The notes under the pieces: generated by a model | What the model saw: only the letters and a program-made list of their open reading frames with translations | Told to the model about the DNA's origin: nothing | Databases searched by the model: none | In this document: positions 24,213-33,415 of the stretch, piece after piece | Layout: every line of letters begins with the position of its first letter | Numbering within the stretch: the stretch's first letter is position 1 | NCBI RefSeq assembly: GCF_007197885.1 | Contig: NZ_VKKG01000007.1 | Coordinates: forward strand, 62,001 to 126,000 | Direction: 5' to 3' | From: Tessaracoccus rhinocerotis | Lineage (GTDB): Bacteria > Actinomycetota > Actinomycetes > Propionibacteriales > Propionibacteriaceae | DNA: 64,000 nt | Made by a program: the position numbers and the translations under genes

Positions 24213-25874
24213 TCAGGTCTGTTCCGGCAGCGGCAGCGAGACCCGGAACGTCGAGCCCACAGCCGCCTCGGAGGTCACCGAGATCTGGCCACCGTGCCCG
24301 TGGACGATGTCGCGGGTGATCGCCAACCCGAGCCCGACACCGGGGATGTTGTGCGTGCGGGCGCCGTCGGCCCGGTAGAACTGCGCGTACAGCAGCGACT
24401 GCTCCTCGGGTGTCATGCCGATGCCGGTGTCGGCCACCACGACGTCCATCGTCGAGTCCACCACCTCGGTCATCACCGTCACTGTCCCACCCGACGGCGT
24501 GAACTTGACGGCGTTCGAGAGCAGGTTGTCCACCACCTGGGTGAGCCGGGCGGAGTCGATGGGGGCCACCGGCGTCGGGTCCAGCTTGCGCACGATGGCC
24601 ACGTCCTTGGCCTGCGCCTGCGTCTCGATCGAGTCGCAGGCCAGTCCCACCAGGTCGCTCAGCCTGCCCGGGAGCAGCCGGAACGAGAGGCGTTCGTTGG
24701 CCAGGCGCTGGTTGCGCAGCAGGTCCTCGACGATCACCAGCAACTGCTCCGCGTTGCGCTGCACCACGGCCAGGTGGGAGCGCGCGGCCGGGGGGAGTTC
24801 CTCGTCAAGGGCCAGGTCGAGGAACCCGATGATCGAGGTCAGTGGGGTGCGCAACTCATGGGAGACCATCGAGACGAATCGGGACTGCGAGTGCACGGAC
24901 CTCATGTGGAACGTCACGTCGGAGAATGTGATGACGGCGCCGTCGCGTTCGCCGTCGGCGTCGGTGATCTGGCGGGCGGACGTGGACAGCACCAGCTGGT
25001 CGTTGCCCAGGGAACCGGCGGCCAGCAGGTGGTTGCTGAAGGTCTCGGCGTTGGCGGCGCGGCGCAGGGGGCGGCGCTCCGGTGGCACCGGGATCTCGGT
25101 GTTGGGGAGGTAGATCACCAACTCCTCCTCCGGGGCGTCCGACTTGTCGGGTGGGAGGAACCGGCTGCGGAAGTCAACCTGGCTGGCGTTGCGCAGCACT
25201 TCGTTGCCGTCGCGGTCGATGACCACCAGCCCGACATCGATGGTGTCGATGATGTTCTGCAGGAGACGCTCCTGCCGCGCGGTGCGTTCGTGGAGGGCGT
25301 CCTTCGCCTCGGACTCCTGCTGGGCCCGCAGGGTGGCCTGCTCGAGCCACAGCTGCAGGCCGGAGGTGAACCACGAGACCTGGAAGACCGCCAGTGGCAG
25401 CATCAGGGCCCGCAGGGCCAACACAGGGGTGAACTGCTCCGCCTCCCGGGCTATCACTGGCAGCGCCACGCAGACCAGGGCCAGGCCGGTGGCGAGGAAC
25501 ATCCCGGGCGTGCGGTAGAGCGTCACCACCCACAGGGCCGGCAGGAAGCACAACAGGGAGACGCCTATCAGGTCCGCGCTCACCGCGGAGCGGAGCAGGC
25601 CGACGGCCACGAAGTCGACGACGGGGATCAGGCCGGACCAGGCGAGCGGGAGCCGCGTCCAGGGCAGTCCGAACGCGGCAACGGTGGCCACCCCCGCAAG
25701 CACCAGGCACGCGTAGAAGAGGGCGGGGCGGGCCAAGGTGCCGTCCGCGCTGACCAGCACGGACGCGACGATGACGAGGAGACCCAGGAACAGGGCCTGC
25801 TTGTTGACGATCTTCCGCTTCGGGTCGTCGCTCACGGTGATCCTGAACCAGAGCGTCTGGATCGACTCGATCAT
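24213..25874 (-). CDS. Membrane sensor histidine kinase with PAS-like domain
   Basis: A 553-residue sensor kinase. Five or six transmembrane helices fill residues ~25-175. A coiled linker, a PAS-like sensor region (IIDTIDVGLVVIDRDGN), and a HisKA domain with the phospho-acceptor in FVSMVSHELRTPLTSIIGF follow. The ATPase domain has N (DNLLSNAVKF), G1 (VADTGIGM) and G2 (GVGLGLAI) boxes. The start at 25874 follows a G-rich site; a GTG 12 codons upstream is weaker. There is no response regulator next to it, so it is an orphan within this window. Confidence 0.93.
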   Translation of the reverse strand: MIESIQTLWFRITVSDDPKRKIVNKQALFLGLLVIVASVLVSADGTLARPALFYACLVLAGVATVAAFGLPWTRLPLAWSGLIPVVDFVAVGLLRSAVSADLIGVSLLCFLPALWVVTLYRTPGMFLATGLALVCVALPVIAREAEQFTPVLALRALMLPLAVFQVSWFTSGLQLWLEQATLRAQQESEAKDALHERTARQERLLQNIIDTIDVGLVVIDRDGNEVLRNASQVDFRSRFLPPDKSDAPEEELVIYLPNTEIPVPPERRPLRRAANAETFSNHLLAAGSLGNDQLVLSTSARQITDADGERDGAVITFSDVTFHMRSVHSQSRFVSMVSHELRTPLTSIIGFLDLALDEELPPAARSHLAVVQRNAEQLLVIVEDLLRNQRLANERLSFRLLPGRLSDLVGLACDSIETQAQAKDVAIVRKLDPTPVAPIDSARLTQVVDNLLSNAVKFTPSGGTVTVMTEVVDSTMDVVVADTGIGMTPEEQSLLYAQFYRADGARTHNIPGVGLGLAITRDIVHGHGGQISVTSEAAVGSTFRVSLPLPEQT

Positions 25875-26055
25875 GTGTCCCCCCGGGATCTCCGCACCAG
25901 GGGCCTGCACGCCCTGCTGCGCTGGACCGCAATCAGGCGCTTCCCCGAACCCGGGTGTGGGACCCTCTTGCCATCCGCTGAGACTATCGGAAAGGTAGCC
26001 CAGGGCAGGTGCCTTCCGAGCCTTGGATGTCGGTGGCCTGGAATAGGGTGTGGGT

Positions 26056-28395
26056 GTGGACGAGGACTACGAGTACGACGACGCGGGCGAGGGTTTCGAC
26101 TTCGGGCCCCAGGACGGGCCGGGGCTGTTCGACGAACCCGTCGAGGAACCGGTCGTGCAGGACGGGCCGGACCTGTTCGGGGGCGTGGACGACGACGATC
26201 GCCCCGCGCCACCGGCGACCCCCGCGGCGGAGGTGGGCACGGACACGGTTGCCGAGGCGCCCGTGCAGGAGCTCGCGCCGCCGCCGTCGAGGCAGGAGCC
26301 CGGCCCGCGCCGCCCGGAGTCCCCGGCCGCCCCGCTGGCGCTGTACCGCCGCTACCGTCCGGACACGTTCTCCGAGGTGATCGGCCAGGAGCACGTCACG
26401 GTGCCGCTGCAGCGCGCGCTGGACAACAACAAGGTGAATCACGCCTACCTGTTCTCCGGTCCCCGCGGCTGTGGCAAGACCACCTCGGCGCGCATCCTGG
26501 CGCGCTGCCTGAACTGCGAGACCGGCCCCACGTCGAACCCCTGCGGCACGTGCCGCTCGTGCGTCGACCTCGCCCGGGGCGGGCCCGGCAGCATCGACGT
26601 CATCGAGATCGACGCGGCCTCGCACGGTGGTGTCGACGACGCCCGTGACCTGCGTGAACGGGCCTTCTTCGCCCCCGTCCACAGCCGCTACAAGATCTAC
26701 ATCGTCGACGAGGCGCACATGGTCACCACGGCCGGCTTCAACGCGCTTCTGAAGCTGGTGGAGGAGCCGCCGCCGCACGCCAAGTTCGTGTTCGCCACCA
26801 CGGAGCCGGAGAAGGTCATCGGAACCATCCGCTCCCGCACCCACCACTACCCGTTCCGGCTCGTGCCGCCGAAGGTGCTGGGGGACTACCTCGAGCAGAT
26901 CTGCACCACCGAGGGCGTGCCGGTGGACCACAAGGCGCTGCCGCTGGTGGTGCGTGCGGGCGGTGGGTCGGTCCGCGACTCGTTGTCCGTGCTGGACCAA
27001 CTGCTCGGCGGGGCGGGGGAGGACGGCGTCGCCTACGAGCAGGCGGCCGCCCTGCTCGGCTTCACGCCGGACGCGCTGCTCGACGAGATCATGGACGCGT
27101 TCGCCGCAGGGGACTCCGCCGGGGTGTTCCGCACCATCGACAAGATCGTCGAGATCGGACAGGACCCGCGCCGGTTCGCCGAGGACCTGCTGCGCCGCCT
27201 TCGGGACCTCGTCATCCTCGCCGCGGTCCCGGAGGCCGCCACCAACGGCATGCTCGACGTCGCCGACGACCAGGCCCAGCGCCTCGCCACCCAGGTGGCG
27301 GGGATGGGCTCGGGTGAGCTGACCCGTGCGGCCGAGGTGATCGCCACCGGACTCACCGAGATGCGTGGCACCACCGCCCCGCGCCTCCACCTCGAACTGA
27401 TGTGTGCGCGCGTCCTGCTCCCGGGCGCCGACGCCGACGAGCGTGGCCTGCACGCGCGCATGGACCGGCTCGAGCGACGGGTCGGGATGCTCGGCAGCGC
27501 CCAGGACGCCCCGCCCGCCAACTGGGCCGACGTTCCCTCGGCCGAAGCCACCGCGCAGGCCGCACCTCAGCACGCCGCCTCCGCGACACGTGCGCCGGCC
27601 CCCGAGCCTGCCCCGCCCGCACCGCAGGCCTCCGCGCCCACCGCGCCGCGCCAGGAGCAGCGCCCCGCAGGGACTCGGCCCACAGTGCCGGAGCCCGCGC
27701 CCGCCGAGAGTCGCCCGGCCCAGCAGGACGTTGGCGCGCAGGAGCCGCCCGCCGCGCAGGAGCCACCCCGGGCAGACCCCGCTGCGACGGGCCATCCGCT
27801 GCGGCAGCGGCCCGCCGGGCAGCCCCCGGCCGGTTCCGCCTCGGCCGCCGACGCCCCGGTGGCGGCGGCACCCAGGCCCCAGGCCACCCGACCCAACGAC
27901 GGCCTCACCGCGGCGGAGGTACGCCGCCTGTGGCCGGACGTGCTGGCCGAGGTCAAGGGACGGCGGCGCTTCACGTACATGATGCTGAGCCAGCACGCCC
28001 AGGTGGTCGACGCCGCCGAGGGGACGCTTGTGCTCGGCTTCTCCAACAACGGTGCGAAGGAGAACTTCGGCACTTCGGGCAGCATCGACGTCCTGGCCGA
28101 CAGCCTCATCGAGGTGATCGGCGTCGAGTTCCGGATCACCACCGTGCTCGCGGGCGGTGAAGCGCAGCAGGAGGACCAGCGTCCTGCCCAGCGGCCCGCG
28201 GGGCAGATGCCGGCGTCGCCGGAACCGCAGGCGGCCGAGCGTGCGTCGTCGGCGCCCTCGGCCCCGGAGCCGGAACCGTACCCGGACGCGGAGCCCGACG
28301 ACGTCAGCCTCGCCGACGCCGACGAGACGGCCGCCGGGCTGCTGACGCAGGCCTTCGGCGCGCAGGTGATCGAGGTCAGTGAGTCCGAGCGCTGA
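26056..28395 (+). CDS. dnaX: DNA polymerase III subunit gamma/tau
   Basis: About 779 residues; the clamp-loader ATPase of the replicative polymerase. A ~95-residue acidic, Pro-rich extension precedes the AAA+ domain, which begins LYRRYRPDTFSEVIGQ. Walker A is GPRGCGKTT, a four-Cys zinc module follows (LNCETG through CRSC), and Walker B is YIVDEAHM with a later SRTHHYPFR sensor region. The middle is Ala/Pro/Gln-rich and the end holds a small folded domain (RRLWPDVLAEVKGRRRFTYM). The start is a GTG, at 26056 or two codons earlier at 26050. I see no clear slippery site for making a short gamma form. ybaB and recR follow, the usual order. Confidence 0.95.
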   Translation: MDEDYEYDDAGEGFDFGPQDGPGLFDEPVEEPVVQDGPDLFGGVDDDDRPAPPATPAAEVGTDTVAEAPVQELAPPPSRQEPGPRRPESPAAPLALYRRYRPDTFSEVIGQEHVTVPLQRALDNNKVNHAYLFSGPRGCGKTTSARILARCLNCETGPTSNPCGTCRSCVDLARGGPGSIDVIEIDAASHGGVDDARDLRERAFFAPVHSRYKIYIVDEAHMVTTAGFNALLKLVEEPPPHAKFVFATTEPEKVIGTIRSRTHHYPFRLVPPKVLGDYLEQICTTEGVPVDHKALPLVVRAGGGSVRDSLSVLDQLLGGAGEDGVAYEQAAALLGFTPDALLDEIMDAFAAGDSAGVFRTIDKIVEIGQDPRRFAEDLLRRLRDLVILAAVPEAATNGMLDVADDQAQRLATQVAGMGSGELTRAAEVIATGLTEMRGTTAPRLHLELMCARVLLPGADADERGLHARMDRLERRVGMLGSAQDAPPANWADVPSAEATAQAAPQHAASATRAPAPEPAPPAPQASAPTAPRQEQRPAGTRPTVPEPAPAESRPAQQDVGAQEPPAAQEPPRADPAATGHPLRQRPAGQPPAGSASAADAPVAAAPRPQATRPNDGLTAAEVRRLWPDVLAEVKGRRRFTYMMLSQHAQVVDAAEGTLVLGFSNNGAKENFGTSGSIDVLADSLIEVIGVEFRITTVLAGGEAQQEDQRPAQRPAGQMPASPEPQAAERASSAPSAPEPEPYPDAEPDDVSLADADETAAGLLTQAFGAQVIEVSESER

Positions 28396-28475
28396 CCCCG
28401 GCGCTCGTCGGGCGGTCCCGGTGGATCGCACATACGCATAAGCTTGGCCCGCAGGGGTCACCTAAAGGAGTGGAA

Positions 28476-28811
28476 ATGTTTGAAGGACTCGACATGAACG
28501 CGCTCATGGAGCAGGCACAGAAGCTCCAGGCGGACATGCTCAAGGCTCAGCAGGAGCAGGCTGCCAAGACCTTCGAGGGGGACGCCGGCGGCGGCCTCGT
28601 GAAGGTCACGGTCTCGGGTTCCGGCGAGTTGACGGACGTGCAGATCAAGCCGGAGGCGTGCGACCCGGATGACACCGAGACCCTCGCCGCCCTCATTATC
28701 GCCGCGTTCCGGACCGCCAAGGAGCAGGCCGACGACGCGATGAAGGCCGGGATGCCCGACATGCCGCAGATGCCAGGAATGCCCGGCGCGCCCGGGGGCA
28801 TCGGGTTCTGA
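28476..28811 (+). CDS. ybaB: YbaB/EbfC family nucleoid-associated protein
   Basis: A 111-residue DNA-binding protein, dimeric in known relatives. It has the family pattern: an early coiled helix ([20 protein letters not shown]), a Gly-rich turn ([18 protein letters not shown]), then a [12 protein letters not shown] segment and a long final helix. The C-terminus is Met/Pro/Gly-rich. AAAGGAG lies five bases before the ATG at 28476. It sits between dnaX and recR and probably serves recombination or replication. Confidence 0.95.
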   Translation: MFEGLDMNALMEQAQKLQADMLKAQQEQAAKTFEGDAGGGLVKVTVSGSGELTDVQIKPEACDPDDTETLAALIIAAFRTAKEQADDAMKAGMPDMPQMPGMPGAPGGIGF

Positions 28812-28812
28812 G

Positions 28813-29448
28813 GTGTACGAAGGCCCAATCCAGGACCTCATCGACGCGCTGAGCCGGCTGCCCGGGGTGGGACCCCGCAGCGCCCAGCGGATCGCGTTCC
28901 ACCTGCTGGACGCTCCGGAGGAGGAGGTGTTCGCGCTCGCCGACACCCTCCGGCGCGTCAAGGAGTCCGCGAAGTTCTGCGAGGTCTGCTTCAACGTCAC
29001 GCAGGAGGACCGCTGCCGCGTCTGCCGCGACCCGCGCCGCGACCGCTCGATGATCTGCGTGGTGGAGGAGTCCAAGGACGTCATCGCCATCGAGCGCACC
29101 TCGGAGTTCCGGGGGCTCTACCACGTGCTCGGCGGCTCGATCTCGCCCATCGACGGCCGCGGCCCCGGTGACCTGCACACCCGCGAACTGTTCACCCGGC
29201 TGGCCGACGGCCAGGTGACCGAGGTGATCCTCGCCACCGACCCCGACACCCAGGGCGAGGCGACCGCCGCGTACCTGAGCCGGATGCTGAAGGACTTCGG
29301 CGTCATGGTCACCCGTCCCGCCAGCGGCCTGCCCGTCGGTGGCGACCTCGAGTACGCGGACCAGGTCACCCTCGGACGCGCCTTCGAGGGCAGGCGCTCC
29401 ATGTTCGCGCCCGAACCGGCCGCCTCGGCCGTCACCCCGGCAGAGTAG
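28813..29448 (+). CDS. recR: Recombination mediator RecR
   Basis: A 211-residue DNA repair protein that works with RecO and RecF to load RecA. The helix-hairpin-helix is [20 protein letters not shown], the zinc finger is CEVCFN...CRVC, and the Toprim domain carries [12 protein letters not shown] and [12 protein letters not shown]. The start is GTG at 28813, one base after the ybaB stop. Confidence 0.96.
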   Translation: MYEGPIQDLIDALSRLPGVGPRSAQRIAFHLLDAPEEEVFALADTLRRVKESAKFCEVCFNVTQEDRCRVCRDPRRDRSMICVVEESKDVIAIERTSEFRGLYHVLGGSISPIDGRGPGDLHTRELFTRLADGQVTEVILATDPDTQGEATAAYLSRMLKDFGVMVTRPASGLPVGGDLEYADQVTLGRAFEGRRSMFAPEPAASAVTPAE

Positions 29449-29460
29449 CGAGAGGCCTGG

Positions 29461-30654
29461 ATGGCCATCACCACCCCTTCGCGGGAGGTTCGGCTCGCCC
29501 GCTGGGGCGTCGCGCTGCTGTTCTGGCTCAACGGCGCCACCTACGCGTCGCTGATCCCGCGCTACCCCGAGCTCAAGCAGGCACTGGACCTCTCAGACAC
29601 CTTCTGGGGGCTGTCCATCGCCGTCGGCCCCCTCGGGGGACTCGCGGCCGGGCTGGCCACGGCCGTCCTGATGCGACGGTTCAACTCCGCCAACGTGGCA
29701 GTGCTCTCGCAGGTCGGTGCGATCGTGATGATCAACGTCGTCGGGAACGCCCCGGCCGCCTGGGTGTTCGCCGGCGGCCTGTTCCTGATGTCCGCCTTCG
29801 ACGCCGTCACCGACATCTCGATGAACGCCCACGGCCTGCGCGTCCAGCGCGGCTACGGCCGATCCATCCTGAACTCGTTCCACGCCTGGTGGTCCATCGG
29901 CGCGGTCTGCGGAGGGTTCCTGGGTTCCACCGCGGCCCAGCTCGGCATCCCGATCTGGGCGCAGGCCCTCGTCCTCTCGGTCCTCTTCCTGGCCCTCGAC
30001 GTCGCGTGCCGCCGGATGCTGCTCGACGGCCCGGACCGGGAGGCCCCGGCCCACCGGCACGAAGAGCCGCCCGCCTCGCGGCTGATCCCCGGGCCGGTGC
30101 TGGTGAGGCTGGCTGCCCTCGGGGTGCTGGCCGCAGCTGCGGGCCTCATCGAGGACACGGCCGCCAGCTGGGGCGCCATCTACATGGACCGGGCGTTCGT
30201 CGTCGTCCCCTTCGTGGCGGGCATGGCGTTCGTGGCGTTGCAGGGCACCCAGATGCTGGGCCGGTTCATGGGCGACGGGCTGGTGGACCGGTTCGGCCCC
30301 CGCGGGGCGCTGGTGCAGGGCACGGTCATCGCCGCCGTCGGCATGGGGTTGGCGCTAACGTTCCCCAGCGCCGCCGGCACGATCATCGGCTTCGCCTGCG
30401 CCGGCTGGGGAGTGGCGACCGTCATCCCGTCGGCCATGCACGCCGCCGACGAGCTTCCCGGGATGCGGCCCGGCACCGGCCTGACCATCGTCACGTGGCT
30501 GCTGCGGCTGGGGTTCCTGGCCGGTCCCCCGCTGATCGGGGCCATCGGCGACGCCACCTCGCTGCGTTGGGCGCTGTTCGCCGTCCCCGCGTGCGCGGTG
30601 GTCATGCTGGCACTGAACTGGTCGCTGCGGCCGCTGCGGCTGCCGCGCGCGTAG
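29461..30654 (+). CDS. Major facilitator superfamily transporter
   Basis: A 397-residue transporter with twelve predicted helices and a short central loop around residue 195-210. The N-terminal half contains NGATYASLIPRYPELKQAL and LMRRFNSANV, the latter at the position of the loop 2-3 motif of MFS proteins. The closest match in my memory is the FucP/sugar-efflux-like actinobacterial MFS group, but the substrate is not evident. It starts 12 bases after recR. Confidence 0.85.
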   Translation: MAITTPSREVRLARWGVALLFWLNGATYASLIPRYPELKQALDLSDTFWGLSIAVGPLGGLAAGLATAVLMRRFNSANVAVLSQVGAIVMINVVGNAPAAWVFAGGLFLMSAFDAVTDISMNAHGLRVQRGYGRSILNSFHAWWSIGAVCGGFLGSTAAQLGIPIWAQALVLSVLFLALDVACRRMLLDGPDREAPAHRHEEPPASRLIPGPVLVRLAALGVLAAAAGLIEDTAASWGAIYMDRAFVVVPFVAGMAFVALQGTQMLGRFMGDGLVDRFGPRGALVQGTVIAAVGMGLALTFPSAAGTIIGFACAGWGVATVIPSAMHAADELPGMRPGTGLTIVTWLLRLGFLAGPPLIGAIGDATSLRWALFAVPACAVVMLALNWSLRPLRLPRA

Positions 30655-30675
30655 CCGGACTGGTTGAATGGGCGC

Positions 30676-31563
30676 GTGACCCTACCCATGATCACGGCCC
30701 CGCGACGGCGCATCGGCCGCCGAGACTTCGACTTCGACAACCGGGTGGCCGTCATGGCCATCGTCAACCGCACCAAGGACTCCTTCTACGACGCCGGGCG
30801 CACCTTCGAGCTGCAACCGGCCGTCGACGCGGCACTCGCGGCCGCGGCGGCCGGCGCGGACATCGTCGACATCGGCGGCGTCCCCTTCAGCCCCGACGCG
30901 CGCGAGGTCTCCGAGGCCGAGGAGATCGAACTCATCGGACCCTTCATCGAGGAGGTGACCCGCCTCAGCGACGTCGCCGTCTCGGTGGACACGTTCCGCT
31001 CCGGCGTCGCGCGGGCCGCCATCGCCGCAGGCGCCGCTATCATCAACGACACCTCCGGCCTGCACGACCCGGGCATCGCACCGCTGGCGGCCGAGACCGG
31101 AGCCACGCTGATCCTGACGCACTCCCGGGCCGAGCCTCGCAAGCACCTGCGCCGGCCGCACTACAGCGACGTCGTGGGCGAGATCGTGGCGTTCCTCGTC
31201 GAGCGCGTGGAGCGGGCCACCGCGGCAGGCGTCGGCATGGAGCAGTTGGTCGTGGACCCGGGCCCGGACCTGAACAAGAACACCCTCCACACGCTCGAGA
31301 TCTGCCGTCGGTTCGCAGAGTTCACGCGTCTGGGACCGCCGACCCTGGCCGCGCTGTCCAACAAGGACTTCATCGGCGAGACGCTGGACCGGCCGAAGGG
31401 CGAGCGGCTCGCAGGCACGCTCGCCACCACCACGTGGTGCATCGAGCGCGGCGCCCGGGTCGTGCGCGCCCACGACGTCGCGCGCGCCGTCGAGGCAGTC
31501 CGGATGACCGAGGCGCTCCTGGGCCTGCGGGAGCCGGCCTACCTGCGCCACAACCTGGACTGA
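30676..31563 (+). CDS. folP: Dihydropteroate synthase family protein, FolP2-like
   Basis: A 295-residue TIM-barrel protein of the pterin-binding family. The N-terminal loop reads VMAIVNRTKDSFYDAG where true synthases have NVTPDSFSDGG, followed by GADIVDIGG and SVDTFRSGVA. This MAIVNRT form is that of mycobacterial FolP2 (Rv1207), reported to lack dihydropteroate synthase activity. So folate synthesis should not be assumed. I chose GTG at 30676 as the start; TTG 30664 and ATG 30688 are alternatives. No other folate gene lies nearby. Confidence 0.85.
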   Translation: MTLPMITAPRRRIGRRDFDFDNRVAVMAIVNRTKDSFYDAGRTFELQPAVDAALAAAAAGADIVDIGGVPFSPDAREVSEAEEIELIGPFIEEVTRLSDVAVSVDTFRSGVARAAIAAGAAIINDTSGLHDPGIAPLAAETGATLILTHSRAEPRKHLRRPHYSDVVGEIVAFLVERVERATAAGVGMEQLVVDPGPDLNKNTLHTLEICRRFAEFTRLGPPTLAALSNKDFIGETLDRPKGERLAGTLATTTWCIERGARVVRAHDVARAVEAVRMTEALLGLREPAYLRHNLD

Positions 31564-31592
31564 CGAGGCGCTGGAAGTTTTTTCCGGGGAGG

Positions 31593-31618
31593 TGTCGATC
31601 CCGGACCTTCCCGATCGA
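31593..31618 (+). promoter_or_regulatory. Candidate ECF42-type promoter (TGTCGA - 17 bp - CGA)
   Basis: TGTCGA at 31593-31598 and CGA at 31616-31618 are 17 bases apart, about 50-70 bp upstream of the DGPF gene. I recall the ECF42 sigma consensus as TGTCGA at -35 and CGA(T)C at -10. The match suggests that the operon is switched on by its own sigma factor. Confidence 0.6.
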
Positions 31619-31666
31619 CGTCATGGGTGAGAGGGTCGAGACACGACCCACGAGAAGGAGTCAGAA

Positions 31667-32092
31667 ATGTCCAAGTTCATGCTCATCATGCGGGCCACCG
31701 ACGAGGCCGTGGCCGCCTACAAGCAGGTCCCGTTCGAGGAGGTCATCGAGCGGATGGGTCGCTACAACGAGGCCCTGATGAAGGCCGGCGTCATGGTCGG
31801 CGGTGACGGTCTCGCCGAGGAGCCCGGTCTGGTGGTGGACTTCTCGCAGGAGCAGCCGCTGGTGACCGAGGGCCCGTACGGCGAGACCAAGGAGTTGTTC
31901 TCCGGCTTCTGGGTGCTGGAGGTGCCCACCATCGAGGAGGCCGCCGAATGGGGCAAGCGCTGCCCGCTGGGCCCCGGCGCCAAGCTCGAGATCCGCCGCA
32001 TCACCGACGAGACCGACTTCCCGGCCGGCAACGAGTGGATCGAGAAGGAAGAGGGCTGGCGCCAGGAGCAGGCGGACCGCGCCGCCCGATGA
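31667..32092 (+). CDS. YCII/DGPF-domain protein, partner of ECF42 sigma factor
   Basis: A 141-residue ferredoxin-like protein (SKFMLIMRATDEAVAAY, then TEGPYGETKELFSGFWVLE). DGPF proteins are the usual targets and neighbours of ECF42 sigma factors, but their biochemical role is unknown. The ATG follows GAAGGAG. It overlaps the sigma gene by ATGA, so the two are translationally coupled. Confidence 0.92.
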   Translation: MSKFMLIMRATDEAVAAYKQVPFEEVIERMGRYNEALMKAGVMVGGDGLAEEPGLVVDFSQEQPLVTEGPYGETKELFSGFWVLEVPTIEEAAEWGKRCPLGPGAKLEIRRITDETDFPAGNEWIEKEEGWRQEQADRAAR

Positions 32093-33405
32093 CTCCGGGC
32101 AGCGACACCGACGAGGTGGCCGCGCGCGGGGCGGAGGAGTCCGCCCGGCGCGCGGTCGCGGCGGTCTGGCGCATCGAGGCGGCACGGATCACGGCCACGC
32201 TCACCCGCGTCGTCGGCGACTTCGCCCTGGCGGAGGACCTGGCCCAGGACGCCCTCGGCGAGGCCCTCGCCACGTGGCCCACGAAGGGTGTGCCCCGCAA
32301 CCCGGCCGCCTGGCTGACTGCCGTGGCGAAGCGGCGGGCCATCGACCAGTGGCGCCGCGACGTGCGCCACCGTGACCGGCTCTCCGAGCTCGCCTTCGGC
32401 ATCGACCAGGGCTCGCCCACCGACGCGCCCTGGGACCCGGACACCATCGACGACGACGTGCTGCGGCTCGTGTTCATCGCGTGCCACCCCGTGCTCGGTG
32501 CGGAGGCCCAGGTGGCGTTGACGCTGCGCGTGGTGGCGGGCCTCACCACCGAGGAGATCGCGGCCGCCTTCCTCGCCCCGGTGGCCACCGTCCAGCAGCG
32601 CATCGTGCGGGCCAAGAAGCGCATCGCCGACGCCGGGGTCGCCTTCGAGACCCCGCCCCGCGAAGAGCTCCCGGAGCGGATGCGCGGGGTCCTCGCCACC
32701 ATCTACCTGCTGTTCACCGAGGGGCACTCGGCGAGCCACGGCAGCACGTGGATGCGCACCGACCTGGCCGCCGAGGCCGTCCGCCTCGGCCGCGTCCTGG
32801 TGGCCCTGGCGCCGGACCATGCTGAGGCCCACGCGCTGCTGGCGCTCATGGAACTGACCGCGGCACGGTTCCCCGCCCGCACCGACGCTGGTGGCGAGCC
32901 GGTGCTGCTTGAGGACCAGGACCGCCGACGCTGGGACCGAGACGCCATCCGGCGGGGCCGCGCCGCCCTCGCCCGCGCCGTCGAACTCGGTGGGGGACTG
33001 GGCAACTACGGGCTGCAGGCGGCGATCGCGGAGTGCCACGCCGTAGCGGCCAGCGTCGCCACCACCGACTGGGCCAGGATCACGGCCCTCTACGACGGCC
33101 TCGTGGAGCTGACCGGCTCGCCCGTGGTGGAGTTGAACCGGGTGGTGGCGCTGGCCCACGGCGAGGGGCCCGGGGCGGGTCTGGAGGCGCTCGACGCGCT
33201 GCTGGGCCGGGGCGCGCTGGCGGGTCACCACCTGCCGCACGCCGTGCGCGGGGAGCTGCTGACACGGCTCGGCCACAGCGACGAGGCGCGCGCCGAGTTC
33301 GAGCTGGCCGCCGCGGGCACCAACAACGACGACGAGCGCCGCGTGCTGGCGCGCAAGCTCGCGGCGCTGCCTCCCCGCCAGCGGGGACCCGGTACCAAGA
33401 ACTAG
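32089..33405 (+). CDS. ECF42-group RNA polymerase sigma factor with C-terminal TPR-like extension
   Basis: A 438-residue sigma factor. Region 2 lies near residues 30-100 (LTRVVGDFALAEDLAQDALG, WLTAVAKRRAIDQWRR) and region 4 near 135-185 (LRVVAGLTTEEIAAAFL, VQQRIVRAKKRI). A ~230-residue helical extension follows, with repeat-like pieces (ALLALMELTAARFPAR, AIAECHA, LLTRLGHSDEARAEFELA). That extension and the coupled DGPF gene define the ECF42 group. No anti-sigma factor is present, as expected. It ends 10 bases before deoA. Confidence 0.93.
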   Translation: MTPGSDTDEVAARGAEESARRAVAAVWRIEAARITATLTRVVGDFALAEDLAQDALGEALATWPTKGVPRNPAAWLTAVAKRRAIDQWRRDVRHRDRLSELAFGIDQGSPTDAPWDPDTIDDDVLRLVFIACHPVLGAEAQVALTLRVVAGLTTEEIAAAFLAPVATVQQRIVRAKKRIADAGVAFETPPREELPERMRGVLATIYLLFTEGHSASHGSTWMRTDLAAEAVRLGRVLVALAPDHAEAHALLALMELTAARFPARTDAGGEPVLLEDQDRRRWDRDAIRRGRAALARAVELGGGLGNYGLQAAIAECHAVAASVATTDWARITALYDGLVELTGSPVVELNRVVALAHGEGPGAGLEALDALLGRGALAGHHLPHAVRGELLTRLGHSDEARAEFELAAAGTNNDDERRVLARKLAALPPRQRGPGTKN

Positions 33406-33415
33406 GATCACAGGC

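Noticed and set aside
24165-26648. Plus-strand 827-codon frame opposite the histidine kinase
   Set aside because: It overlaps the whole kinase and the SRP RNA and reads as a His/Arg/Gly-rich shadow.
25984-28461. Minus-strand 825-codon frame opposite dnaX
   Set aside because: Arg/Gly/Ala-rich composition with no motifs; dnaX, ybaB and recR on the other strand are certain.
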